Source of the DNA: Pigmentiphaga kullae | GTDB lineage: Bacteria; Pseudomonadota; Gammaproteobacteria; Burkholderiales; Burkholderiaceae_B | Reading direction: 5' to 3' | NCBI RefSeq assembly: GCF_004216695.1 | Contig: NZ_SGXC01000001.1 | Location: forward strand, 1,488,001 to 1,552,000 | DNA: 64,000 bases | Part shown: in pieces, positions 52,104 to 64,000 of the stretch | How positions within the stretch are numbered: position 1 is the first letter of the stretch | Layout: each line of letters begins with the position of its first letter | Program-made: the position numbers and the translations under genes | Notes under the pieces: model-generated | Seen by the model: the letters and a program-made list of their open reading frames with translations, nothing else | Databases searched by the model: none | Told to the model about the DNA's origin: nothing

Positions 52104-53069
52104 TTACTCGGGTTGGATGCCGGCTTTCTGGATGATGGAGCCCCAGCGGCGGTTCTCCGAGGCCATGAAGTCGGCCAGTTCCTGGCGGCTGGTGCCCAGC
52201 GGCACGGCGTCGGACTCCAGGAAGTTGCGCTTGACGGTTTCGGTCTGCAGAGCGGCGCGGAAGAGCTGGTTCAGGCGGTCGACCACGGGGTCGGGCGTGT
52301 CGCGCGGCGCCAGCACCACCAGCCACGAGCCCAGGTTGAAATCGGCCAGCCCGCTCTCTATCAGGGTGGGGACGTCCTGCAGATTGGGCGTGCGGGCCCG
52401 GCCGGTGGTCGCGATCGCCCGGACCTTGCCGCCGCGGATCAGGGGCGTGGCCGAGGTCGAGTCGGCGAAGATCAGGTCGATCCGTCCGCCGATCAGGTCG
52501 CCGATGGCCAGGGGATTGCCCTTGTAGGGCACATACAGCATGTCGACGTGTTCGAGCTGCTTATAGAGCTCGGCGGCCACCCGCGAGGACGAGTTGCCGC
52601 TGCCGAAGGCCAGCGGCGTCTTGGCCGCGCCCGCCGCGCGGGTCAGGTCGGCGGCATTGCGGATGGGCGAATCGGCCCGCACCAGCAGCACCAGGGGGCC
52701 TTCCTTGAGCAGGGTGATGCCCTTGAAGTCCTGGATGGGGTCGTAGGGCGTGCGTTTGAACAGGAATTTGTTGGCCACGTGGGTATTGCTGGTCAGCAGC
52801 AGGGTGTAGCCGTCGGCCGGAGCGCGCATGACCTCTTCGGTGGCGATGAAGCCGTTGGCCCCCGCCTTGTTCTCCACGACCACGGTCTGTCCGGTGGCCT
52901 TGGTGATCTCCTGCGCCAGCACGCGGGCCGAGCCGTCGGTGCCGCTGCCCGGAGGGAAGGGCACCAGGATGCGGATCTGGCGTTGGGGAAAATCGGCGGC
53001 GTGTGCCGCGGTGCCGGCAAGCGCGAAAAGGGCGGCAATGCCTGCGAACAAGCCCTGGCGTATTCTCAC
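52104..53069 (-). CDS. Bug-family (TTT) periplasmic substrate-binding protein
   Basis: Receptor of 321 residues with a signal peptide ending near TAAHA. Family motifs include FPQRQIRILVPFPPGSGTDG, ENKAGANGFIATEE, PADGYTLLLTSNTHV and YVPYKGNPLAIGDLIGGRID. It is first in the minus-strand CoA operon, so substrate capture leads to CoA-dependent breakdown. The start at 53069 is 20 bp from a large palindrome, and GGAG-like bases (GGAGACC) lie just before the ATG. Confidence 0.94.
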   Translation of the reverse strand: MRIRQGLFAGIAALFALAGTAAHAADFPQRQIRILVPFPPGSGTDGSARVLAQEITKATGQTVVVENKAGANGFIATEEVMRAPADGYTLLLTSNTHVANKFLFKRTPYDPIQDFKGITLLKEGPLVLLVRADSPIRNAADLTRAAGAAKTPLAFGSGNSSSRVAAELYKQLEHVDMLYVPYKGNPLAIGDLIGGRIDLIFADSTSATPLIRGGKVRAIATTGRARTPNLQDVPTLIESGLADFNLGSWLVVLAPRDTPDPVVDRLNQLFRAALQTETVKRNFLESDAVPLGTSRQELADFMASENRRWGSIIQKAGIQPE

Positions 53070-53088
53070 GGTGGTCTCCTGATCTTTT

Positions 53089-53128
53089 AAAAAGTCTAAA
53101 AGACTATATATGGTCTTTTAGACTTTTT
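53089..53128. promoter_or_regulatory. 40-bp perfect inverted repeat holding two GTCTNNNAGAC boxes
   Basis: Two 16-bp arms, 53089-53104 and 53113-53128, are exact reverse complements around an 8-base loop TATATATG. Each arm holds a smaller palindrome: GTCTAAAAGAC at 53094-53104 and GTCTTTTAGAC at 53113-53123, with starts 19 bp apart. It lies 20 bp before the Bug gene that leads the CoA operon and should cover its promoter. The likely binder is the HutC-type GntR protein at 46770 (inference). Confidence 0.72.
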
Positions 53129-53194
53129 GTTAATCGAAGATCTAGTGGAAACCCTTGGTCTATGGAGGGGGTAGGGAGTGCGGGCCGGGCCGAG

Positions 53195-53223
53195 TTGACT
53201 TTCCTTTTTGGCTCCTTCATAAT
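53195..53223 (+). promoter_or_regulatory. Sigma-70 promoter for the tRNA-tuf operon
   Basis: TTGACT at 53195-53200 and CATAAT at 53218-53223 are 17 bp apart, a near-consensus pair. Transcription would start near 53230, a few bases before tRNA-Tyr at 53239, followed by a GC-rich discriminator-like stretch as in stable RNA promoters. Confidence 0.78.
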
Positions 53224-53238
53224 CTTTCGTTCCCCGGC

Positions 53239-53325
53239 GGAGGGGTGCCCGAGTGGTTAAAGGGGGCAGACTGTAAATCTGTTGGCCTTGCGCCTACATT
53301 GGTTCGAATCCAATCCCCTCCACCA
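53239..53325 (+). tRNA. tRNA-Tyr (GTA)
   Basis: 87-nt class II tRNA. GGAGGGG pairs with CCCCTCC in the acceptor stem, discriminator A and encoded CCA at 53323-53325. The anticodon GTA is at 53273-53275 in CTGTAAATC. A long variable arm (TTGGCCTTGCGCCTA region) and TTCGAAT T-loop are present. It is first in the tRNA-tuf operon. Confidence 0.97.
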
Positions 53326-53453
53326 ACGGCTTTGCTTTTCGGTAGGGATCGTGGCCAGTGGCTTGAAGCGTGCTGTAACTCAAGCGGCTGGTCAAAATTT
53401 TGGCCGGAAGGTTTGGCGGCGGTGGGGTCCGCGCTAGTTGCAGTACCAGGTAG

Positions 53454-53527
53454 GCGGGTGTAGCTCAATGGTAGAGCAGAAGCCTTCCAAGCTTACGACG
53501 AGGGTTCGATTCCCTTCACCCGCTCCA
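53454..53527 (+). tRNA. tRNA-Gly (TCC)
   Basis: 74-nt tRNA. GCGGGTG pairs with CACCCGC, discriminator T and encoded CCA at 53525-53527. Anticodon TCC at 53486-53488 in the loop CTTCCAA. The T-loop TTCGATT is standard. It lies between tRNA-Tyr and tRNA-Thr, as in other proteobacterial tufB operons. Confidence 0.97.
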
Positions 53528-53596
53528 ACGAGGTCGTCGCAGGCGCCCGGGTTTCCGGCGATTGCCGGGCGATCCGGTAGATGCAGTACAGAATTC

Positions 53597-53671
<75 letters not shown>

Positions 53672-53723
53672 GATTTTTGCGGTTCCATCCGTTATAGCAG
53701 GCATCCAGAGGCGGGAGTCAGCC

Positions 53724-54914
<1,191 letters not shown>

Positions 54915-54918
54915 GACC

Positions 54919-54945
54919 CTTATCCCGCGCTGGTCGCGGGATAAG
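54919..54945 (+). terminator. Stem-loop after tuf
   Basis: CTTATCCCGCG, loop CTGGT, CGCGGGATAAG forms a perfect 11-bp stem 4 bp after the tuf stop. There is no T-run after it, so it may act as a partial terminator or as an mRNA-protecting or processing hairpin. Confidence 0.6.
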
Positions 54946-54985
54946 ACGTAGTGCCAAAGTACAGTAGTTGGCGGTAAAAGTTTGA

Positions 54986-55013
54986 AAGCCTCCCCAAAGA
55001 ACCGGGGGGGCTT
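54986..55013 (+). terminator. Second hairpin between tuf and tRNA-Trp
   Basis: AAGCCTCCCC pairs with GGGGGGGCTT (one G-T pair) around AAAGAACC. It lies 8 bp before tRNA-Trp. With CTT then CATCC after it rather than a T-run, the terminator call is weak; it may help 5' processing of the tRNA transcript. Confidence 0.45.
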
Positions 55014-55020
55014 CATCCAT

Positions 55021-55096
55021 AGGGGAATAGCTCAATTGGCAGAGCGTCGGTCTCCAAAACCGAAGGTTGTGGGTTCGATTCCCTCTTCCCCTGCCA
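55021..55096 (+). tRNA. tRNA-Trp (CCA)
   Basis: 76-nt tRNA. AGGGGAA pairs with TTCCCCT, discriminator G and encoded CCA at 55094-55096. Anticodon CCA at 55054-55056 in loop CTCCAAA. It stands before secE, its usual place in this order. Confidence 0.97.
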
Positions 55097-55219
55097 CTTC
55101 TCCCGGAGCCTGCGGGGTCTAGCCGCGGCTTCTGACAAAAAGCCCGGCGCGGCTTCTGCCCCGGGTGTTTTGCAAGCACCGTCGCCGCCAGCAATGTCTG
55201 GCGCTGCCCGGACGAAAAG

Positions 55220-55600
55220 ATGTCGAATCCAAACGTAGAAACCGTAACTAGCACTGCCGACCGCATCAAGCTGGGCCTGGCCATCGCGGCGTTCGTCGCT
55301 GGGCTGGTGGGGTTCTACGCCTTGGCGGGCAGCCCCACGATCGCCCGGATCGGCGCCATCGTCGCCGGTGTGGTCGTTGCCCTGGTAATCGGCTGGTTCA
55401 GCGAGCCCGGGAGGCGCCTGGTCGCGTTCGGCCAGGATTCGGCCCAGGAAACGCGCAAGGTCGTATGGCCTTCCCGCAAGGAAACCATCCAGACCACCGT
55501 CGCGGTGTTCGCTTTCGTGGTGGTCATGGCGCTGTTCCTGTGGGTTACAGACAAAACCATCGAATGGGTGCTGTACGACCTCATTCTTGGTTGGAAATAA
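55220..55600 (+). CDS. secE: Preprotein translocase subunit SecE
   Basis: Inner-membrane protein of 126 residues, part of the SecYEG channel. It has the long three-segment form: hydrophobic stretches at about 14-31, 38-56 and 90-112, with the conserved cytoplasmic amphipathic piece ETRKVVWPSRKETIQTT before the last. The last membrane segment alone is essential in the family. It lies 19 bp before nusG in the standard secE-nusG pair. Confidence 0.96.
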   Translation: MSNPNVETVTSTADRIKLGLAIAAFVAGLVGFYALAGSPTIARIGAIVAGVVVALVIGWFSEPGRRLVAFGQDSAQETRKVVWPSRKETIQTTVAVFAFVVVMALFLWVTDKTIEWVLYDLILGWK

Positions 55601-55618
55601 CACGGCGGAAACAAGACG

Positions 55619-56152
55619 ATGAGCAAACGTTGGTACGTTGTCCATGTCTATTCCGGCATGGAAAAAAGCGTCCAGAAGGCGCTGACGGAACGCATCGAGC
55701 GGGCCGCGCTGCAGACATCCTTCGGTCGCATCCTGGTGCCCACGGAAGAGGTCATCGAGGTCAAGGGTGGCCAGAAATCCATCACCGAGCGCCGTTTCTT
55801 CCCCGGCTACGTGCTGGTCGAGATGGACCTGACCGACGAGACCTGGCACCTGGTGAAGAACACCAACAAGGTGACGGGATTCGTGGGCGGGTCGGGCAAC
55901 CGCCCCACGCCCATCCCCCAGCGCGAGGTCGACGAGATCCTGTCGCAGATGGAAGAGGGCGTGGAAAAGCCGCGTCCCAAGATCCTCTTCGAAGTGGGCG
56001 AGATGGTCCGCATCAAGGAAGGTCCGTTCACCGACTTCAACGGCAACGTCGAAGACGTGAACTACGAAAAGAGCAAGCTGCGCGTGTCGGTCACGATTTT
56101 CGGCCGATCGACTCCCGTGGAACTCGATTTCAGTCAGGTCGAGAAGTCCTGA
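55619..56152 (+). CDS. nusG: Transcription termination/antitermination factor NusG
   Basis: Protein of 177 residues. The NGN domain opens [20 protein letters not shown] and includes [20 protein letters not shown]; the KOW domain reads [21 protein letters not shown]. It binds RNA polymerase and Rho or ribosomal protein S10 and couples transcription to translation. The length and domains are normal. Confidence 0.97.
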   Translation: MSKRWYVVHVYSGMEKSVQKALTERIERAALQTSFGRILVPTEEVIEVKGGQKSITERRFFPGYVLVEMDLTDETWHLVKNTNKVTGFVGGSGNRPTPIPQREVDEILSQMEEGVEKPRPKILFEVGEMVRIKEGPFTDFNGNVEDVNYEKSKLRVSVTIFGRSTPVELDFSQVEKS

Positions 56153-56163
56153 TCAAGCATACG

Positions 56164-56217
56164 GCCGGATGGGGCGCTACGGTCAGCGCCATCCGGCTCG
56201 CGGCGTCCGCGCCGCGA
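56164..56217 (+). promoter_or_regulatory. Tandem hairpins in the nusG-rplK leader
   Basis: GCCGGATGG (from 56164) pairs with CCATCCGGC (to 56197), extended by CGCT/AGCG with a two-base bulge. TCGCGGCG (56198-56205) then pairs perfectly with CGCCGCGA (56210-56217). They occupy the 134-bp gap before rplK. Feedback control by ribosomal protein L1 on the L11 leader is known in other bacteria; whether these hairpins are that site is inference. Confidence 0.5.
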
Positions 56218-56286
56218 ACAACTCCGACCGTCAACCCCGGGGAGCAGGCCTGATCGGCCTGCGTACGTACCCGCAAGGAGTCAAGC

Positions 56287-56718
56287 ATGGCGAAGAAAAT
56301 CGTCGGCTTCATCAAGCTGCAAGTGCCAGCTGGTAAAGCCAATCCCTCTCCCCCGATCGGTCCGGCGCTGGGTCAGCGCGGCCTGAACATCATGGAATTC
56401 TGCAAGGCGTTCAACGCCAAGACCCAGGGCCTGGAGCCCGGTCTGCCGATTCCCGTGGTGATCACCGCCTTTGCCGACAAGAGCTTCACCTTCGTGATGA
56501 AGTCGCCCCCCGCGACCATCCTCATCAAGAAGGCTGCCGGCATCCAGAAGGGTTCGCCCAAGCCCCATACCGACAAGGTCGGCACGCTGACGCGCGCCCA
56601 GGTCGAAGAAATCGTCAAGACCAAGCAAGCCGATCTGACGGCTGCCGACATGGACGCCGCGGTCCGTACGATCGCTGGCAGCGCCCGTAGCATGGGCATC
56701 ACGGTGGAGGGCCTGTAA
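56287..56718 (+). CDS. rplK: 50S ribosomal protein L11
   Basis: Ribosomal protein of 143 residues of the GTPase-associated centre. Typical segments are [40 protein letters not shown] and [21 protein letters not shown] lies upstream of the ATG. It is followed after 2 bp by rplA. Confidence 0.98.
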   Translation: MAKKIVGFIKLQVPAGKANPSPPIGPALGQRGLNIMEFCKAFNAKTQGLEPGLPIPVVITAFADKSFTFVMKSPPATILIKKAAGIQKGSPKPHTDKVGTLTRAQVEEIVKTKQADLTAADMDAAVRTIAGSARSMGITVEGL

Positions 56719-56720
56719 TC

Positions 56721-57425
56721 ATGGCACGCATGACCAAACGTGTAGCCGCGCTGCGCGCCAAGATCGACCGCAGCAAGCTGTATCCCGTCGCCGAAGCGCT
56801 GGCGCTGGTGAAGGAAACCGCGACCGCCAAGTTCGATGAGTCCATCGACCTGGCCGTGCAACTGGGCATCGACGCCAAGAAGTCCGACCAGCTGGTCCGT
56901 GGCTCGGTGGTGCTGCCCGCCGGTACCGGCAAGTCGGTGCGCGTGGCCGTGTTCGCCCAGGGCGACAAGGCCGAGGCTGCGAAGGCCGCCGGCGCCGACA
57001 TCGTCGGCATGGAAGACCTGGCCGAGCGCATCAAGGCTGGCCAGATCGACTTCGACGTGGTCATCGCCTCGCCCGACACGATGCGTGTCGTCGGCGCGCT
57101 GGGTCAGATCCTGGGTCCGCGCGGCCTGATGCCGAACCCCAAGGTCGGCACCGTGACGCCCGATGTCGCCACCGCCGTCAAGAACGCCAAGGCCGGTCAG
57201 GTCCAGTACCGTACCGACAAGGCCGGGATCATTCACGCCACGATCGGCCGTGCCTCGTTCAACGTCGAACAGCTGCAGAGCAACCTGCTCGCGCTGGTCG
57301 ATGCGCTGAACAAGGCCCGTCCGGCGACGGCCAAGGGTATTTACCTGCGCAAGCTGGCGGTGTCGTCCACCATGGGTGGCGGTGTCCGTGTGGACCAGGC
57401 CTCTCTGACGGCCAGCCAGCAGTAA
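56721..57425 (+). CDS. rplA: 50S ribosomal protein L1
   Basis: Ribosomal protein of 234 residues of the L1 stalk and, in other bacteria, translational repressor of rplKA. Conserved parts are [20 protein letters not shown] and [25 protein letters not shown] inside the end of rplK serves as its ribosome site. Length is normal. Confidence 0.98.
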   Translation: MARMTKRVAALRAKIDRSKLYPVAEALALVKETATAKFDESIDLAVQLGIDAKKSDQLVRGSVVLPAGTGKSVRVAVFAQGDKAEAAKAAGADIVGMEDLAERIKAGQIDFDVVIASPDTMRVVGALGQILGPRGLMPNPKVGTVTPDVATAVKNAKAGQVQYRTDKAGIIHATIGRASFNVEQLQSNLLALVDALNKARPATAKGIYLRKLAVSSTMGGGVRVDQASLTASQQ

Positions 57426-57717
57426 TCGCAGGGCAACAGACTTTGGGCTGCACCGGGTGCGAGGCGAAAGCCGGACGCGCGGTGCTGCTGTCAAAGACCG
57501 CTGGAGTGAAACCGGAATCCCTGGTCCGCCAGGTACCCGGCGAATCTTAAAACCGCGACTCGCGGGCAGGCATGCAATGCTGCCCGCCCAAGCACGGATC
57601 CAGCGCAGACGGCGCTCCCAGGAAGAATTCTTTATCCAAAGAAGTCGACCAGGTTCGCCGCATTCGGTTGACGCAAGGGGTGGTATCCCGAGCGTCTTAT
57701 GATGGAGTGTTCAAACC
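57426..57717 (+). promoter_or_regulatory. rplJ leader region (probable L10-L12 control site)
   Basis: This 292-bp gap between rplA and rplJ has no gene. It can form several hairpins, for example GCGGGCAG/CTGCCCGC across 57562-57587 and CTGG-TCCG-CCAG near 57519-57530. In other bacteria the long rplJ leader binds the L10-(L12)4 complex to repress rplJL translation; position and length agree, but the binding fold was not modelled. A promoter for rplJL may also lie here. Confidence 0.55.
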
Positions 57718-58239
57718 GTGAGTCTCAATCGTCAAGAGAAAACGGTGGTCGTCGAAGAGATCTCGGCCCAAGTCGCCAAGGCTCAATCGATCGTTATCGC
57801 CGAATATCGTGGTCTGGACGTCGCTTCCGTCACCGTACTGCGCAAGCAAGCACGTGAATCGGGCGTTTACCTGCGTGTTCTGAAGAACACGCTGGCTCGC
57901 CGCGCTGTGACCGGCACCCCCTTCGAGGGCCTGTCGTCGCAGTTGACCGGTCCGCTGATGTACGCCATCAGCGCCGATCCGGTCGCGGCCGCCAAGGTCC
58001 TGTCCGACTTTGCCAAATCCAACGACAAGCTCGTTCTGAAGGGCGGTGCCCTGCCGAACGGCGTCATGTCCGTCGAAGGCGTCAAGGCTCTGGCCTCGCT
58101 GCCGTCGCGCGAAGAGTTGCTGGCGAAGTTGCTGGGCACCATGCAGGCACCCGTTGCACAGTTTGTGCGTACGCTCAACGAAGTTCCGACCAAGTTCGTG
58201 CGTGGCCTCGCGGCCGTGCGCGATAAGCAGGCTGCCTAA
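57718..58239 (+). CDS. rplJ: 50S ribosomal protein L10
   Basis: Ribosomal protein of 173 residues, base of the L7/L12 stalk. It starts with GTG at 57718 ([20 protein letters not shown]), with GGAG 11 bp upstream. Conserved parts are [20 protein letters not shown] and [18 protein letters not shown]. The C-terminal helix that binds L12 dimers is present. rplL follows 87 bp later. Confidence 0.97.
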   Translation: MSLNRQEKTVVVEEISAQVAKAQSIVIAEYRGLDVASVTVLRKQARESGVYLRVLKNTLARRAVTGTPFEGLSSQLTGPLMYAISADPVAAAKVLSDFAKSNDKLVLKGGALPNGVMSVEGVKALASLPSREELLAKLLGTMQAPVAQFVRTLNEVPTKFVRGLAAVRDKQAA

Positions 58240-58326
58240 GCCGCTTGGGGGTGTTTTCCCCCGGAATCTCGTGACACGAAGCGACACCCAATACCTGGTA
58301 TCAAATTCATTGGAGTTTTAAACAAA

Positions 58327-58710
58327 ATGGCACTTAGCAAAGCTGAAATCATCGACGCCATCGCCGGCCTGACCGTCCTGGAACTGTCGGAACTGATCAA
58401 GGACCTGGAAGAGAAGTTCGGCGTGTCGGCTGCTGCCGCCGCCGTGGCTGTCGCCGCTCCCGCCGCTGCTGGTGGCGCTGCCGCCGCTGCTGAAGAGCAG
58501 ACCGAGTTCAACGTGATCCTGGCCGAAGTCGGCGCCAACAAGGTCAACGTCATCAAGGCCGTGCGCGAACTGACCGGCCTGGGCCTGAAGGAAGCCAAGG
58601 ACCTGGTCGACGGCGCTCCGAAGCCCGTCAAGGAAGGCGTTGCCAAGGCCGATGCCGAAGCCGCCAAGAAGAAGCTCGAAGAAGCCGGTGCCAAGGTCGA
58701 AGTCAAGTAA
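58327..58710 (+). CDS. rplL: 50S ribosomal protein L7/L12
   Basis: Ribosomal stalk protein of 127 residues. The N-terminal dimer domain ([20 protein letters not shown]) is joined by an Ala-rich hinge to the C-terminal factor-binding domain ([39 protein letters not shown]). GGAG lies before the ATG. It contacts EF-Tu and EF-G. Confidence 0.98.
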   Translation: MALSKAEIIDAIAGLTVLELSELIKDLEEKFGVSAAAAAVAVAAPAAAGGAAAAAEEQTEFNVILAEVGANKVNVIKAVRELTGLGLKEAKDLVDGAPKPVKEGVAKADAEAAKKKLEEAGAKVEVK

Positions 58711-58726
58711 TTCGATCCTTGCCGGT

Positions 58727-58763
58727 ACCCGGTGGCCGCTAAAAAACGGCCTCCGGGTTTTTG
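58727..58763 (+). terminator. rplL-rpoB attenuator (T-tailed hairpin)
   Basis: ACCCGG-T-GGCCG pairs with CGGCC-T-CCGGGT around CTAAAAAA, with one T-T mismatch, followed by TTTTTGCG. It lies 17 bp after rplL and 253 bp before rpoB, where E. coli has a partial terminator that lowers rpoBC against ribosomal genes. The same role is likely. Confidence 0.85.
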
Positions 58764-59015
58764 CGTTTTTGGAAAAGGGCTTTTAAAGCCTGTTTTCCGT
58801 GGCAGTACCGCCGGTTCGCGTGGCTTTGCGCGCACGGATCGGCCGACGGATTTCCGGTGCGCAGGTGGGGATGATGCCGCCTTCGGACCCGAAACCCGTG
58901 CCGGGCGAGCCCGGAAGAGGGGCACCGGCCCAGCCGGCGGGTGGCCCCATTGAGATTTCGAAGTCGTATTTTAGGACCATTACCCGTGGTTCGTGCAACC
59001 TGAGTCGGAGTGCTC
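58764..59015 (+). promoter_or_regulatory. rpoB leader, no gene seen
   Basis: After the attenuator about 250 bp lead to rpoB. The stretch is GC-rich with a short AT-richer part near 58950-58980 (GAGATTTCGAAGTCGTATTTTAGG) that could hold a weak promoter. Short open frames across it look like chance products. CGGAG at 59006-59010 is the rpoB ribosome site. Confidence 0.5.

Positions 59016-64000
<4,985 letters not shown>

Noticed and set aside
59010-59015. GTG start for rpoB two codons upstream
   Set aside because: The GTG overlaps the CGGAG ribosome site; the ATG at 59016 has proper spacing and gives the usual [13 protein letters not shown] start.

Overview
The window is GC-rich, gene-dense DNA from a beta-proteobacterium of the order Burkholderiales. 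It most resembles Bordetella, Achromobacter and relatives (Alcaligenaceae). The evidence is three intact tripartite-tricarboxylate-type (Bug) periplasmic binding proteins plus one decayed copy, a Porin_4-type porin, a 1370-residue RpoB, and the order tRNA-Tyr, tRNA-Gly, tRNA-Thr, tuf, tRNA-Trp, secE, nusG, rplKAJL, rpoBC. Genus and species are inferred from gene content, not from any search.

Layout. (1) 1-9586: a catabolic block with two UbiD-family decarboxylase paralogues (the first cut by the window edge) flanking a GntR/FCD regulator, a fused hydantoinase/oxoprolinase A+B protein and a three-gene TRAP transporter. It closes with a T-tailed terminator. (2) 9693-12401 (minus strand): an ABC transporter with permease, ATPase and binding protein, divergent from a porin at 12752-13888. 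(3) 13935-18562: a ThDP enzyme overlapping a flavin oxidoreductase, an alpha/beta hydrolase and a decayed Bug gene. (4) 18579-21964: an aromatic aminotransferase, kynA and kynB, divergent from an Lrp/AsnC regulator (KynR-like); this is the start of tryptophan catabolism. (5) 21971-28522: a RidA protein divergent from an Asp/Glu-racemase-family enzyme, Bug receptor, flavin monooxygenase, isochorismatase-like amidase, PuuE/cyclic-imidase-like CE4 protein and LysR regulator. The set suggests breakdown of an N-heterocycle or cyclic imide. (6) 28508-33347 (minus): glutathione peroxidase, Bug receptor, ACMSD-like amidohydrolase, VOC protein, FAH-family protein and MarR regulator. (7) 33400-44234 (minus) plus gspC (plus): an almost complete type II secretion system with overlapping genes. 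(8) 45001-46748: hpd (tyrosine catabolism) divergent from a second Lrp/AsnC regulator. (9) 46770-53069: a GntR/UTRA regulator, then a minus-strand operon of quinone oxidoreductase, CaiB CoA-transferase, DUF35 protein, thiolase-fold protein without thiolase catalytic residues, enoyl-CoA hydratase and Bug receptor. A striking double palindrome precedes the operon. (10) 53195-64000: tRNAs and the translation/transcription core ending inside rpoC.

Most of the window looks like uptake-plus-catabolism cassettes, each with its own regulator and usually its own solute receptor. The novelty candidates are the imide/N-heterocycle cassette, the proposed retro-aldol CoA cassette with its operator, and the UbiD/hydantoinase/TRAP cassette. 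No insertion sequences, phage genes or CRISPR arrays were seen.
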